The notes under the pieces are model-generated. The model was not told the origin of the DNA and ran no database searches. It was given only the letters and a program-made list of their open reading frames with translations. Positions 44,050 to 54,083 of a stretch of 64,000 nucleotides of DNA are shown here, in pieces. The stretch is from Collimonas sp. OK242 (GTDB taxonomy: Bacteria > Pseudomonadota > Gammaproteobacteria > Burkholderiales > Burkholderiaceae_D). Position numbers and translations under genes: made by a program. The stretch is from the NCBI RefSeq assembly GCF_900107095.1, contig NZ_FNOR01000013.1, positions 62,001 through 126,000 of the forward strand, read 5' to 3'. The first letter of the stretch is position 1. Each line of letters starts with the position of its first letter.

Positions 44050-46692
44050 TTATGCAGCTTTACGCTTGGCGACCACTTTTTTGGGCGCCGCTTTTTTAGC
44101 CGCCGGTTTCTTGGCTGCGGGCTTCCTGGCTGCCGGCTTCTTCGCTACCGCCGCTGCCTCGCCATCTTCGCCTTCGACCGCAGCAGCTTTTGCCTTGCCC
44201 TTGGCTGGCGCCTTGGCTTTGCGCTCTTCAAACTCGAAGCTGACCTTGCCATCCTTGCCCTTGACCAGGAAGGCTTTGAACGGCCGGCGCGTACGTTGCG
44301 AGATAAAGCCCGGCAACAAATCGGTCTTGCCATCATTGAGCAGCTTCACCATTTGCTCCGGCAATATCTCTTGCTGGAGAATGATGCGGCCGCTACGGAA
44401 ATCGCAAGCTTTCGGTTTGGCTACGGATTTTTCGCAGACATAGGCCAAGCCCATTTCGTAGACGCCGCTGCCGCATTTCGGACATGGACCAAGCGCGGTC
44501 TGGCCGGTGAAATCCACACCCTCGCCATCTTCGCCTTCGCCGTCGTTCTGGCCGAAATCGAATTCCAGCTTGAAGTTCTTGATCTCTTCGTCGCGGCTGA
44601 TTTTCAGGATCGCGGCAAACGGCCGGCCCATCTTCGAGCGGAACCCTTGCAGCGGACCGATGGTGCGCTTGGTCAGCAATTCTTCGACTTCAGGAATTTC
44701 AAACTGACGGCTGCCTGGTGTCTTGCTCATCGAGAATTCGCATTTGGTACAGGCGAAGCGGCGATAGTTTTCCTTGACCACGCTGCCGCAATTCGGACAC
44801 GGCGCCAGCAAGGTGGCGTAGTCGCCGGGGATGGTGTCGTTATCGTATTCCTTGGCGCGCTTGACGATGATCTGGGTCAGCTGCGCGATCTCGCGCATGA
44901 ACTCTTCACGGCTGATGGTGCCGCGCTCGATCTGCGACAGCTTGTGTTCCCATTCGCCGGTCAGCTCCGGTTCCGTCAATTCATCCACGCCGAGACCGTG
45001 CAACAAGGTCATCAACTGGAATGCCTTGGCGGTCGGCATCATTTCCCGGCCTTCACGCAGCAGATACTTTTCGTTCAGCAAACCTTCGATGATGGCGGCG
45101 CGCGTGGCTGGCGTACCCAAACCTTTACCTGCCATGGCTTCACGCAGATCGCCGTCGTCCAGCAATTTTCCTGCGCCTTCCATCGCCGACAGCAAGGTCG
45201 CTTCGGTGTAGCGCGCAGGCGGCTTGGTGACCAGGCCGTTGGCGGTAATCTTGTCGGTCTTGACCTTTTCATCCTTGGCCACGGCAACCAGCGTGCCGCT
45301 GTTTTCCGGATCCTTGTCATCCGCGGCTTCCTTGCCGTAGATCGCCAGCCAGCCCGGATTCGTCATGACCTTGCCTTCAGTCTTGAACTGATGGCCGGAT
45401 ACTTCGGTGTAGCGGGTGGTGACCTGGAACTCGGCGGCCGGAAAAAAAACCGCCATGAAACGGCGGGTAACCAGGTCGTACAGCTTCTGCTCCGGTTCCG
45501 ACAGATTCTTCGGCGCCTGAGTGGTCGGGATGATCGCGAAGTGATCGCTGATCTTGGTGTTGTCGAAGATCCGCTTGTTCGGCTTGACCCAGCCCTTGTT
45601 CAGGATCTGCGCAGCGAACTGCTGATAGTTATTATTCTCCGACACCGTTTCCAGCGCTTGCTTGACGGTGCTCAGGTAATCTTCCGGCAGGTGACGCGAA
45701 TCGGTACGCGGATAGGTCAGCACCTTATGCTTTTCGTACAGCGCCTGCGCCAGGCCAAGCGTGTTCTTGGCGGAGAAGCCGAAGCGCGAGTTGGCTTCGC
45801 GCTGCAGGCTGGTCAGGTCGAACAGCGCCGGCGCCATCGAGGTGGTCGGCTTCGACTCCTCGCGCACGTTGCCCAGTTTGCCGCGGCAGGCGGCAACGAT
45901 GGATTCGGCGGCAGCTTTGCTCCACAGCCGCTCGGCGCGCTTTTCCGGATCGGTTTCATCCTTCTTGTGCGCGGTGTCGAGCCAGCGGCCTTCGTAGATA
46001 CCGGCAGCGCAGACGAAGTCGGCGCGCACTTCCCAGAAATCGCGTGGCACGAATTTCTTGATCTTCTCTTCGCGCTCGACCACGATCGACAAGGTCGGCG
46101 TCTGCACCCGGCCGACGGTGGTCAGGTAGAAACCGCCTTCTTTCGAATTGAAGGCAGTCATTGCGCGGGTACCGTTGATGCCGATCAGCCAGTCAGCTTC
46201 GCTGCGGCAGCGGGCGGCGTCGGCCAGCGGCAGCATGTCCTTGTCTTCACGCAAGTGGGTGAAACCGTCGCGTATCGCGCCCGGCGTCATCGATTGCAGC
46301 CAGAGCCGCTTGACCGGCTGCTTGGCTTTCGTATATTGCGCGATCAGGCGGAAAATCAGCTCGCCTTCACGCCCAGCGTCGCAGGCGTTGATCAGTGCGG
46401 TGACGTCCTTGCGCTTGATCAGCTTGTTGAGCACCTTGAGTCGCGACTCGGTCTTGGCGATCGGGTTCAGCGCGAAGTGCGGCGGAATCATCGGCAGATG
46501 GGTGAAAGTCCATTTGCCGCGCTTGACGTCGTATTCTTCAGGAACGGCGATTTCCAGCAGATGGCCGACCGCCGAGGACAGGACGTATTCGTCGGATTCA
46601 AAGTACTCATCGTGCTTGGTGAAGCCGCCGAGCGTCTTCGCGATGTCGTTCGCGACAGATGGTTTCTCAGCAATGATGAGGGTCTTGCTCAT
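44050..46692 (-). CDS. topB: DNA topoisomerase III (TopB)
   Basis: This 880-residue type IA topoisomerase relaxes and unlinks single-stranded DNA. The Toprim domain has IIAEKPSVANDIAKTLGG and DAGREGELIFR; the catalytic Tyr is in VLTYPRTDS. C-terminal zinc-binding segments have CPNCGSVVKENYRRFACTKCEF (given as fragments CPNC and CTKC) and CPKCGSGVYEMG. The last about 55 residues form an Ala/Lys/Pro-rich tail with repeated KKPAA units, like histone H1, which probably adds DNA affinity. It follows the order smg-topB seen in Burkholderiales. Confidence 0.92.
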   Translation of the reverse strand: MSKTLIIAEKPSVANDIAKTLGGFTKHDEYFESDEYVLSSAVGHLLEIAVPEEYDVKRGKWTFTHLPMIPPHFALNPIAKTESRLKVLNKLIKRKDVTALINACDAGREGELIFRLIAQYTKAKQPVKRLWLQSMTPGAIRDGFTHLREDKDMLPLADAARCRSEADWLIGINGTRAMTAFNSKEGGFYLTTVGRVQTPTLSIVVEREEKIKKFVPRDFWEVRADFVCAAGIYEGRWLDTAHKKDETDPEKRAERLWSKAAAESIVAACRGKLGNVREESKPTTSMAPALFDLTSLQREANSRFGFSAKNTLGLAQALYEKHKVLTYPRTDSRHLPEDYLSTVKQALETVSENNNYQQFAAQILNKGWVKPNKRIFDNTKISDHFAIIPTTQAPKNLSEPEQKLYDLVTRRFMAVFFPAAEFQVTTRYTEVSGHQFKTEGKVMTNPGWLAIYGKEAADDKDPENSGTLVAVAKDEKVKTDKITANGLVTKPPARYTEATLLSAMEGAGKLLDDGDLREAMAGKGLGTPATRAAIIEGLLNEKYLLREGREMMPTAKAFQLMTLLHGLGVDELTEPELTGEWEHKLSQIERGTISREEFMREIAQLTQIIVKRAKEYDNDTIPGDYATLLAPCPNCGSVVKENYRRFACTKCEFSMSKTPGSRQFEIPEVEELLTKRTIGPLQGFRSKMGRPFAAILKISRDEEIKNFKLEFDFGQNDGEGEDGEGVDFTGQTALGPCPKCGSGVYEMGLAYVCEKSVAKPKACDFRSGRIILQQEILPEQMVKLLNDGKTDLLPGFISQRTRRPFKAFLVKGKDGKVSFEFEERKAKAPAKGKAKAAAVEGEDGEAAAVAKKPAARKPAAKKPAAKKAAPKKVVAKRKAA

Positions 46693-46967
46693 AGTGTTGT
46701 CTCGAAAGTTACGCGCATCATAATAAGGATAGGGAGCGCATGTTTTTGCTTTTGCACGTAGGTGGCAGCCTGGAAATTTAGTTGCTGACGGGAAAGTCCC
46801 CGTAATATATCAGTAAACCCAGCAGCAAACTCATTGCAGTAACTCGCAACAAATTTCACAGTCTGCGCCGCATTAATGCGGCCAATGATAAGCGGGTTGT
46901 TGGAAAAATCGCAAGCGCCGTGACCCGGTCTGCGGTCTGGCCAGCCTGCGGCAGGTGTAAGCGGCGT

Positions 46968-47447
46968 TTAGTGCAGCTGGCGCGGTTCGGGATCGTCGTC
47001 TTCGTCGATAAACAGTTCGTCGAACATCAAGCCGTCCGGCTCCTTGCCCTGGCTCCAAAGCACCATCAACACGATCACCTTGAGTTTATCGAGCGGGACC
47101 GGGGTCTCGCTGACGGACAACGCACGTTCAATGACAATCTCGCGTTGCACCGGGTTGAGCATCTTGGCCGACTCCAGGAACTGGATGAAACCAATCGCGG
47201 CAATGCCCAGCACATCGATTTCCTGCTGAGCATAAATGCGGATGCCAAAAGAAAAAGCGGTTTGCTGCGGGTATTTATCGGCGAATTCGTGGTTGGTCTC
47301 CGCCAGATCGGTCAGCCAGCCGAGCGCCTTGGCGATTTCGTCTTCTTCAAAGCCGATGGCTGACAGCTTCTTGACCAAAGCCTCCGGTTCAGGGCAGGCG
47401 TCGGGCCGATAATAAGTTTCATACAGATAAACAAGGACTTCAAACAT
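46968..47447 (-). CDS. smg: Smg family protein (DUF494)
   Basis: This 159-residue acidic cytoplasmic protein begins [13 protein letters not shown] and shows [28 protein letters not shown] and [13 protein letters not shown], the conserved Smg/DUF494 segments. The gene regularly neighbours dprA, but the function is unknown. Length matches the family. A gap of 275 bases toward topB holds no gene; a 16-base palindrome at 46867-46882 lies there. Confidence 0.9.
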   Translation of the reverse strand: MFEVLVYLYETYYRPDACPEPEALVKKLSAIGFEEDEIAKALGWLTDLAETNHEFADKYPQQTAFSFGIRIYAQQEIDVLGIAAIGFIQFLESAKMLNPVQREIVIERALSVSETPVPLDKLKVIVLMVLWSQGKEPDGLMFDELFIDEDDDPEPRQLH

Positions 47448-47629
47448 GGTTCTACTGTATCGCTAAGGTAAGGATATGACAAGGTAAGACAAGTAAAGTA
47501 CAACGGTAACCGTGAAAACAACTGCAAACTGGCTGGCTCTGCCTACTTCGTATACGTATACAAGTATCGCAGGATTTATGCAACGCTGCCCGAAATGGCA
47601 AAATGCCATCACGCCAGAGACGGTCCGTA

Positions 47630-48784
47630 TCAGCCGATACGGCGATAAATTCCACCCGGCAAAACCTCGATCAGTCCCGCCAGTTCCAGCTCAAGCAACT
47701 GGCCGTTCAGGCTGGCCGCATCGTTGCCGCTGCGCTCTGCCAGAACGTCGAAACTGACCGGATCATACCCGAGTACGGCAAGCAACTCCTGATTGGCGCT
47801 GCCAGCCACCGCGGCGACCGGCATCGCAGCAGCGCCAGCCTGAACCGCCGCCATCGCGTGCAAAGGGTCCAGCTCTTCCAGAATATCCTGTGCCGACTCC
47901 ACCAGCTTGGCCCCCTGCTTGATCAGTTGATGGCAGCCTTTGGACAACGGCGAGTGAATCGAACCGGGGATAGCGAATACGTCACGTCCTTGCTCGGCCG
48001 CCATCCTGGCCGTGATCAGCGAGCCGGACTGCGCCGCGGCCTCAACCACCAGCACACCGCGCGCCAGGCCCGAAATGATGCGGTTGCGACGCGGAAAATT
48101 GGCCGCTATGCCGGGCATCCCCAGCGGGTACTCGCTGACGATGCAACCGGCCTCGGCAATCTGATGCGCCAGCCCGCGATTGCGCGCCGGGTACACAATA
48201 TCCGCGCCGGTGCCGATGACCGCCACCGTGCTGCCGCCGTCAGGGCTGCCCGCGGCGCCGCGCAAAGCGCCTTGATGCGCAGCGGCGTCGACTCCCAAAG
48301 CCATGCCGGAGATGATGGTCAGGCCGCGCTGACTGAGGATTTCGGCGAAACGATCGGCATTGGCGATGCCCTGCGCGGTAGCGTTGCGGCTGCCGACCAC
48401 GGCCATGGCCGGCCGCGCCAGCAACTCGGCGCGCCCCTTCACATACAGTATGAGCGGCGGGTCGGCGATATCCAGCAAGGCTTGCGGATAAGCGCTGTCG
48501 GCCAAGGTGAACAGCTGATTGCCCGGTTGCTGCAGCCATTCCAGCGTGCGCGCTGTCAGTGCCCGGAGCGCATCCGACGGCGCCGCCAGCAAGGCGTAGG
48601 CGATCCGTTCCGGCACGACTTTGTGCAAGGCCGAGAAGGACGAGGAAAAGATATTTTCCGGCAGACCGAAGGCCAGCAGCAGCCGGCGCGCGGTTTCGGC
48701 GCCGACGCCGGCAGTCTGCTCGAGACGCAACCAGGCTGCCAGTTCGTCGGCCTCAGTTGCTGTGCTTGCAGCAGGGCGGCTCAT
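47630..48784 (-). CDS. dprA: DNA-processing protein DprA
   Basis: This 384-residue protein loads RecA onto incoming single-stranded DNA in natural transformation. An N-terminal SAM-like helical part (TAGVGAETARRLLLAFG) is followed by the Rossmann-like domain: AVVGSRNATAQG, IISGMALGVDAAAHQGAL, TVAVIGTGADIVYPARN, SEYPLG and NFPRRNRIISGLA. A winged-helix end (about 320-384) completes it. Start 48784 (MSRPAAS) is chosen over an upstream extension with low-complexity residues. Its presence allows, but does not prove, natural competence. Confidence 0.92.
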   Translation of the reverse strand: MSRPAASTATEADELAAWLRLEQTAGVGAETARRLLLAFGLPENIFSSSFSALHKVVPERIAYALLAAPSDALRALTARTLEWLQQPGNQLFTLADSAYPQALLDIADPPLILYVKGRAELLARPAMAVVGSRNATAQGIANADRFAEILSQRGLTIISGMALGVDAAAHQGALRGAAGSPDGGSTVAVIGTGADIVYPARNRGLAHQIAEAGCIVSEYPLGMPGIAANFPRRNRIISGLARGVLVVEAAAQSGSLITARMAAEQGRDVFAIPGSIHSPLSKGCHQLIKQGAKLVESAQDILEELDPLHAMAAVQAGAAAMPVAAVAGSANQELLAVLGYDPVSFDVLAERSGNDAASLNGQLLELELAGLIEVLPGGIYRRIG

Positions 48785-48844
48785 ACCGCCGCCATCGTGA
48801 TGATGATTATCTTTATTTATCGTTGTCAACAGCGGCAAGGACCT

Positions 48845-49918
48845 CTATTCTGGCGATCTGGCGATGTCGCCGATATCGACCGGGTGCTGGACTTCCATGA
48901 TCAAGCCATACGAAATATGGTTGAACACACGGAAAATGAACAGGGTACCGTATTGTTCGTCCGGCAGCTTGACCATGTTGTTATGATCGGCAGGATCCTT
49001 AACGGTTTTACCGAAACGGTACAGCTGCAGCACCGTGCCGACATCGATATTGTCGGCCTTGCCGCGGTTGACGGTCAGGATCTGGTTCTGCGCAGCGGTC
49101 GCCACGCCGCCATAGACCGAGACCACGCGGGCTTGGACGTCGCTGGCCGGCGCGTGCGGCACATAATTCAGGATCGGCTCGACCGGCCGTGGAATGATGC
49201 GATCGCCGACCTGCATTTCTTCCTTGGTGTCGACCACGCTGAATGTCGCCGCCTCGTCAGGAGTTTTACCTCTGCGGTCCAGTTTCAGGGTACCGAGGTA
49301 CAGCGCTTCATTGGCGATGACCTTGCCGGTATCCGGATCCTTGAGCGAATTGCCGGGACGGAAAACCTGGAACGCAGTAGCGTCCGTCAGGTCGCCGCGC
49401 ACATAGGCTTTATCGCTCTTCCCCAGGTTCAGATGGCCGTCCTGGACTGCCACGATATGCGGCGCATTCTGCAAATCGTTGTCTTCGATGATCAGCGGTT
49501 GCGACAGGAAAGGGCCGATGGCATCGGTCGAAATGGCGGTGATCGCATCGCGTCCGATGCCTTGCACGCGCGTTTGCGGCGACAACTTCACGACGCCGGG
49601 TTCGCCGCTGGTTGTATTGCCGAGGCGCAGGCGGCCGTTGGCGCGGTCGAAATAAACGATCTGGCCTGGATAAATCCAATGCGGATTGCGAATCTGGTCC
49701 TGGTTCAAGCCCCATACTTGCGGCCAGCACCACGGATGCTGCAGGAATTTCCCGGAAATTCCCCACAGCGTATCGCCGCGCACCACGACATGCTGATCCG
49801 GAGCGTTGGCTAAAAATTCACAACGCATGGTCTTGACCGCCTGGGCGTGAGCCATGCCCGAGAGGCCAAATCCGGTGCTTAAAGCAAGAAGGAGTGCAGC
49901 TGTGCTAAACTTTTTCAT
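48845..49918 (-). CDS. LysM domain protein, exported
   Basis: This 357-residue protein has a signal peptide ending SGMAHA-QA and an N-terminal LysM domain (about residues 40-95; VVRGDTLWGISGKFLQHPW, then IYPGQIVYFD). The rest is a large conserved domain with VQARVVSVYGGVATAAQNQILTVNRG and NHISYGLIMEVQ but no enzyme motifs I recognise. It should bind peptidoglycan in the periplasm. It lies between dprA and the divergent def, an order common in Burkholderiales. Confidence 0.87.
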   Translation of the reverse strand: MKKFSTAALLLALSTGFGLSGMAHAQAVKTMRCEFLANAPDQHVVVRGDTLWGISGKFLQHPWCWPQVWGLNQDQIRNPHWIYPGQIVYFDRANGRLRLGNTTSGEPGVVKLSPQTRVQGIGRDAITAISTDAIGPFLSQPLIIEDNDLQNAPHIVAVQDGHLNLGKSDKAYVRGDLTDATAFQVFRPGNSLKDPDTGKVIANEALYLGTLKLDRRGKTPDEAATFSVVDTKEEMQVGDRIIPRPVEPILNYVPHAPASDVQARVVSVYGGVATAAQNQILTVNRGKADNIDVGTVLQLYRFGKTVKDPADHNNMVKLPDEQYGTLFIFRVFNHISYGLIMEVQHPVDIGDIARSPE

Positions 49919-50093
49919 ATTGTTTCCGGTGGATACTGCGTTAAATTGGCGCCTACACCCTTATTGGTTCATCGCCACGGCTGATCGAGGCAAAGCAAAA
50001 AACTTGCCATAGTGAATCAAATTTTGCCCATAATCGATTGAACTAGCAAGAGAAAACCCCTTCCAAATAGCCTAAATTGTTACGCAATCTTGT

Positions 50094-50624
50094 ATGTCCA
50101 TATTAAATATCCTGCTTTACCCTGACGCCCGTTTGCACAAAATTGCCAAACCAGTGACAGTTTTTGACACTCGCCTCAAAAAATTGATCGCCGACATGGC
50201 CGAAACCATGTACGCAGCGCCGGGCGTCGGCCTGGCTGCCTCGCAAGTCGACGTCCATGAACAACTGGTCGTCATCGACACGTCCGATACCGGCAACGAC
50301 CTGCACGTTTTCATCAATCCGCAGATTCTCTGGGCCAGCGAAGAAAAACAGATTTACGACGAAGGCTGCCTGTCGGTGCCTGGCGTCTACGACGGCGTCG
50401 AACGCCCGGCGCGGGTCAAGGTGCGCGCCCTGGATGCCGACGGCAATCCGTTTGAAGTCGACGCCGACGGCTTGCTGGCGGTGTGTATCCAGCACGAGAT
50501 GGACCACTTGATGGGCAAGGTATTCGTTGAATACCTGTCGCCTTTGAAGCGCAACCGGATCAAGGCCAAGATGCTCAAGGAAGAACGCGAGCAGAAGCGT
50601 GACAAGCAATACGCTAGCAGATAA
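50094..50624 (+). CDS. def: Peptide deformylase
   Basis: This 176-residue cytoplasmic metalloenzyme removes the formyl group from new proteins. Its three motifs are all present: [15 protein letters not shown] (with the metal Cys) and QHEMDH (two metal His and catalytic Glu). The C-terminal helix is Lys/Arg-rich. It is followed by fmt on the same strand but separated by a long inverted repeat. Confidence 0.95.
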   Translation: MSILNILLYPDARLHKIAKPVTVFDTRLKKLIADMAETMYAAPGVGLAASQVDVHEQLVVIDTSDTGNDLHVFINPQILWASEEKQIYDEGCLSVPGVYDGVERPARVKVRALDADGNPFEVDADGLLAVCIQHEMDHLMGKVFVEYLSPLKRNRIKAKMLKEEREQKRDKQYASR

Positions 50625-50638
50625 ACATCTTTTCCATG

Positions 50639-50691
50639 TTGCGGGACAAAGTGCAAGAAGCGCCTAGCGTTTCTTGCACTTTGTCCCGCAA
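50639..50691 (+). repeat. Perfect 21-base-pair inverted repeat between def and fmt
   Basis: Arms 50639-50659 and 50671-50691 are exact inverse complements (each begins or ends with TTGCGGGACAAAGTGC or its complement), around an 11-base loop. It is much longer than an ordinary terminator stem, and AATCATTTTT follows rather than a pure T run. It may stop transcription between def and fmt, or be a small repeat element. Confidence 0.8.
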
Positions 50692-50726
50692 TCATTTTTG
50701 GCCTCCAGCTGCTGTACTATCGCCCC

Positions 50727-51680
50727 ATGAAAATCATCTTCGCCGGTACCCCCGAATTCGCCGCCGTGGCGCTCAAAGCCTTACACGACGCCGGTCATCA
50801 GATCACGCTGGTGCTGACCCAGCCCGACCGGCCGGCCGGCCGCGGCATGCAACTGCATGCATCGCCGGTCAAACAGTTTGCATTGGATCATCAGATGCCG
50901 GTAGCGCAACCGGTCTCGCTGCGGCTGGATGGCAAGTATCCTGAGATAGCCAGAGAAGCGCATGCATTGTTGCAGGCAACGCCGCACGATATCATGGTGG
51001 TGGCCGCCTACGGCCTGATCCTGCCGCTCAGCGTCTTGAACATCCCGCCGCGCGGCTGCCTGAACATCCACGGCTCGCTGCTGCCGCGCTGGCGTGGCGC
51101 CGCCCCTATCCACAGGGCGATTGAAGCCGGCGACAGCGAGACCGGCATCACCATCATGCAGATGGATCAGGGGCTGGATACCGGCGCCATGCTGTTGATC
51201 GAGAAAATGGCGATCGGCGCCGACGACACCACCGGCACCCTGCATGACAAAATGGCAAAACTCGGTGGCGACATGATTGTCGAAGCGCTGCGCCGCGTGG
51301 AGCAGAACGCCCTGCCGGCGACGCCGCAGCCGGAGCAAGGCGTGAGCTATGCCGCCAAGATCGGCAAGGAAGAAGCCGCTCTCGATTTCACACTGCCAGC
51401 CGATGTGCTGGAGCGCAAGATACGCGCATTCAATCCTTTCCCCGCGGCCTCAGCCGCGTTCGCAGGAGTCGCCTTGAAATTGTGGCAGGCAAAAGTTGTT
51501 GCCTCGGATGGCAGGCACGCGCCAGGAACGATCGTCAGCGCCGATCCGCACGATGGCGTGATCGTGGCTTGCGGCAGTGACGCATTGCGTATTACAGAAT
51601 TACAGAAACCGGGCGGCAAGCGCCTGCCGGCGGCTGAGTTTCTGAAGGCGTTCCCGATGCAGGGCGGAAAGTTCGGCTAG
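50727..51680 (+). CDS. fmt: Methionyl-tRNA formyltransferase
   Basis: This 317-residue enzyme formylates initiator methionyl-tRNA. It begins [19 protein letters not shown] and has the catalytic [17 protein letters not shown] with Asn, His and the later Asp ([11 protein letters not shown]). A C-terminal tRNA-binding domain spans about residues 205-315. It pairs functionally with def. Its end overlaps the convergent mutarotase gene by 4 bases. Confidence 0.95.
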   Translation: MKIIFAGTPEFAAVALKALHDAGHQITLVLTQPDRPAGRGMQLHASPVKQFALDHQMPVAQPVSLRLDGKYPEIAREAHALLQATPHDIMVVAAYGLILPLSVLNIPPRGCLNIHGSLLPRWRGAAPIHRAIEAGDSETGITIMQMDQGLDTGAMLLIEKMAIGADDTTGTLHDKMAKLGGDMIVEALRRVEQNALPATPQPEQGVSYAAKIGKEEAALDFTLPADVLERKIRAFNPFPAASAAFAGVALKLWQAKVVASDGRHAPGTIVSADPHDGVIVACGSDALRITELQKPGGKRLPAAEFLKAFPMQGGKFG

Positions 51681-52555
51681 GTGATCAACACGCATTCCAG
51701 ATTTTGAGCCCCGCTCCAGACCGCATGCGGCGCCAATGTAATTGGATGCTCAACCGAGGCAGCCTCGACACATACGAAATGCCGATAAGAATCCAGCTTC
51801 AGATCGGCAATTTGCTCGCAGCCGTTTTCCCAGGGATTCCACACTACCGTATCGGCAAATCCGGTCTGGGTTGCGATCACGCTTTGCTTGCGGCCGCCCA
51901 GGGTAATCGGTTTATCGACCGCAAAATAAACCCGGTCGACCTCCCTGGCGATATGCAGGACCTCTTCATCCGCAATCTTGATACGGCGCTTGTCGACAGA
52001 GTCGCGATAGCGATAGCCGTCGAGTCCGTACACAGCGGCATCGGCAATATCTGCATTCAAATAGGTATGCAAGGCGCAGGTGAATTCGAAAGGCTGATCG
52101 CCATTATTCGTCACCTTCAGCTCGGTATGCAAGGCCTCGCCAGAAAATTGCACGCGCAATTCGAGCGCAAACGCGTGGGGAAATACCAGCCTGGTTTTCG
52201 CTGAATCGGCCAGGCCGAGGCGAATCGATCCGCTGCCGTCTATCTGGCGCGAAGATTCCAGCAAGGTCCAGGCGCTGGTGCGTGCAAAACCATGCTTGGG
52301 CAACGGCCCTTCGCTGGCGAATTGCGGAAAAATCACCGGAATGCCGCCACGGATGGCGCTGTCGCTAAGCCACGAATTCAACGGGCTCATGAACAAACGC
52401 TCGACGCCATCCGGCGTGCGCCAGGAACAGACATGGCCGCCATGCAGCGTCACTCCCACCTGCGCGCCGTCGGCGGCGGTTGCAATGATGAAATCGTCGG
52501 TCGCTTGCAGATTCTCTGAATTTGGCAAAATCGTGTCTCCTGTGGCTAGGTGCAT
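51677..52555 (-). CDS. D-hexose-6-phosphate mutarotase (YeaD type)
   Basis: This 292-residue cytoplasmic beta-sandwich protein begins near MHLATGD and shows [43 protein letters not shown] (the substrate-binding His) and [23 protein letters not shown] with catalytic residues of the aldose-1-epimerase fold. It should interconvert the anomers of hexose-6-phosphates. The start ATG at 52555 avoids an upstream basic low-complexity extension encoded by the 13-base repeats. Confidence 0.87.
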   Translation of the reverse strand: MHLATGDTILPNSENLQATDDFIIATAADGAQVGVTLHGGHVCSWRTPDGVERLFMSPLNSWLSDSAIRGGIPVIFPQFASEGPLPKHGFARTSAWTLLESSRQIDGSGSIRLGLADSAKTRLVFPHAFALELRVQFSGEALHTELKVTNNGDQPFEFTCALHTYLNADIADAAVYGLDGYRYRDSVDKRRIKIADEEVLHIAREVDRVYFAVDKPITLGGRKQSVIATQTGFADTVVWNPWENGCEQIADLKLDSYRHFVCVEAASVEHPITLAPHAVWSGAQNLECVLIT

Positions 52556-52561
52556 ATTATG

Positions 52562-52625
52562 CTCCCGCTTGCGGCACCCGCTTGCGGCTCCCGCTAGCGG
52601 CGCCCGCTTGTGGTTCCCGCGTGCG
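52562..52625. repeat. Five tandem 13-base repeats between the mutarotase and acetyltransferase genes
   Basis: Units read CTCCCGCTTGCGG, CACCCGCTTGCGG, CTCCCGCTAGCGG, CGCCCGCTTGTGG and TTCCCGCGTGCG. The array fills the gap between the two minus-strand genes, from 7 bases before the mutarotase start to the acetyltransferase stop. It is a minisatellite that could vary in length. The embedded CCGCTNGCGG is itself an inverted repeat, so each unit can form a small hairpin. Confidence 0.85.
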
Positions 52626-53123
52626 CTACGCCGACTTCGGAACCGGAACGGCGAGACTGATCCCGTGCTGCGTAAAACCGAAATTTTCATAGAAGCGATG
52701 CGCGTCCATGCGCTTCAGATTGGACGACAGCGCAATCTTGTAGCAACCGGCCTCGCCGGCAATCCGCACGGCATGATCCAGCATCGCGCTGCCGATACCC
52801 TGGCCGCGGCATGCGCGGCCGATGACGACGGCATCCATCACTGCCTGTAGCGTGCCTTCGTGGCTCAGGCTGCAGAAAACCAGAAGACTGAAAGTGCCCA
52901 CCGCAACCTCGTCGGCAACTACCAGGAACACCCGGAAATACGGATAGGCAGCCATCCTGGCCATGATCTGGCGGACACCGGCGGCGTCCAGCCTGGCGGC
53001 GCGCGTCGGTTCATCGTCCATCTCGGCCAGCAGCGCTGCCAGGGTCTCGGCGTCGTCGGGGGTAGCCTGGCGCACAGTAACGGTAGCGCGTGGCAAAACA
53101 TGATCGGAAGCGGTGGCGGTCAT
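52626..53123 (-). CDS. GNAT-family N-acetyltransferase
   Basis: This 165-residue cytoplasmic protein has the GNAT fold: VRQATPDDAETLAALLAEM at the start, the acetyl-CoA loop in VVIGRACRGQGIGSAML (Q/RxxGxG/A type) and RFYENFGF at the end. It transfers an acetyl group from acetyl-CoA; the acceptor is unknown. It is a single gene with the mutarotase gene downstream across the repeat array. Confidence 0.85.
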   Translation of the reverse strand: MTATASDHVLPRATVTVRQATPDDAETLAALLAEMDDEPTRAARLDAAGVRQIMARMAAYPYFRVFLVVADEVAVGTFSLLVFCSLSHEGTLQAVMDAVVIGRACRGQGIGSAMLDHAVRIAGEAGCYKIALSSNLKRMDAHRFYENFGFTQHGISLAVPVPKSA

Positions 53124-53276
53124 CGGTCTTTACTCCGTGTCGGATGCATTCGAGAAGATAAAGACTATACCGAAAATTCCGCCCATGGAAAAATGGCGCG
53201 GCCGGCTTGCGATAAATCGCAGGCGGCGCGCCAATCATTGCTGTGCAAGCAGAAACGGATTACCTGGAAGGATTGC

Positions 53277-54080
53277 TTAGATGAAGAGCTTGCGCAAACG
53301 TGACGACATCAGATCAATCACACTTACTGCAACCACGATCATGATCAGTACTGCACAAGTCTGGGCATATTCGAAGCTGCGGATCACTTCCCACAGAATC
53401 ACGCCGATGCCGCCGGCGCCGACCATGCCGACCACCGTCGCCGAACGGACATTGGCTTCGAAACGATATAGCACATAGGAAATCCACAAAGGCATCACCT
53501 GCGGCAGCACGCCGTAGACAATTTCTTCCAGCGCATTGGCGCCGGTAGCGCGTATCCCTTCGACCGGTTGCGGATCGATGGCTTCGACCGCTTCCGAAAA
53601 CAGCTTGGACAAAGTCCCGGTGGTCGCCACAAACAGCGCCAGCACGCCGGCAAACGGGCCCAGGCCAACCGCCACTACGAACAGCATCGCAAACACCATT
53701 TCATTGATCGCGCGTGCCGCATCCATCAAACGGCGCACCGGCTGGTTGACCCAGGCCGGAGCGATATTGGAAGATGCCAGCAAGCCGCACGGCACCGCGC
53801 ACACTACCGCCAATGCAGTGCCCCAGACCGCGATCTGTATGGTGACCAGCAATTCTTGCAGATAGGTGCGCCAGTCATGGAAATCGGGCGGGAAGAAACT
53901 GGCGGCGTAAGTGCCCATGTTGCCGCCGTCGCGCAACAGCTCGAGCGGGCGCATGTCGGCGCCCTTCCACGATGCGATCAGGACTGCCAGCAACACGCCC
54001 CAGAACAAGGTCCGGCCAATCGCTTGCTTGGGCGGCAAAGGGAGCGTGTTTTGCATTTTCAAAGTTGCGGGACTTGTCAT
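53277..54080 (-). CDS. phnE: Phosphonate ABC transporter permease PhnE
   Basis: This 267-residue inner-membrane permease has about six membrane segments. Its EAA loop reads [24 protein letters not shown], and the family start is PPDFHDW followed by [13 protein letters not shown]. With PhnC and PhnD it imports phosphonates or phosphite/phosphate esters. It is last in phnC-phnD-phnE and starts 3 bases beyond the phnD stop. Confidence 0.91.
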   Translation of the reverse strand: MTSPATLKMQNTLPLPPKQAIGRTLFWGVLLAVLIASWKGADMRPLELLRDGGNMGTYAASFFPPDFHDWRTYLQELLVTIQIAVWGTALAVVCAVPCGLLASSNIAPAWVNQPVRRLMDAARAINEMVFAMLFVVAVGLGPFAGVLALFVATTGTLSKLFSEAVEAIDPQPVEGIRATGANALEEIVYGVLPQVMPLWISYVLYRFEANVRSATVVGMVGAGGIGVILWEVIRSFEYAQTCAVLIMIVVAVSVIDLMSSRLRKLFI

Positions 54081-54083
54081 TGC

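Noticed and set aside
44296-46761. An 821-codon open frame on the plus strand opposite topB
   Set aside because: It is a shadow of topB codon bias: low-complexity His/Gln/Arg/Ala composition, no known motifs, while topB on the other strand has full family motifs.
46867-46882. Palindrome GCCGCATTAATGCGGC downstream of smg
   Set aside because: No T run and no known regulator; it could be a weak terminator of smg but the evidence is too thin for a feature.
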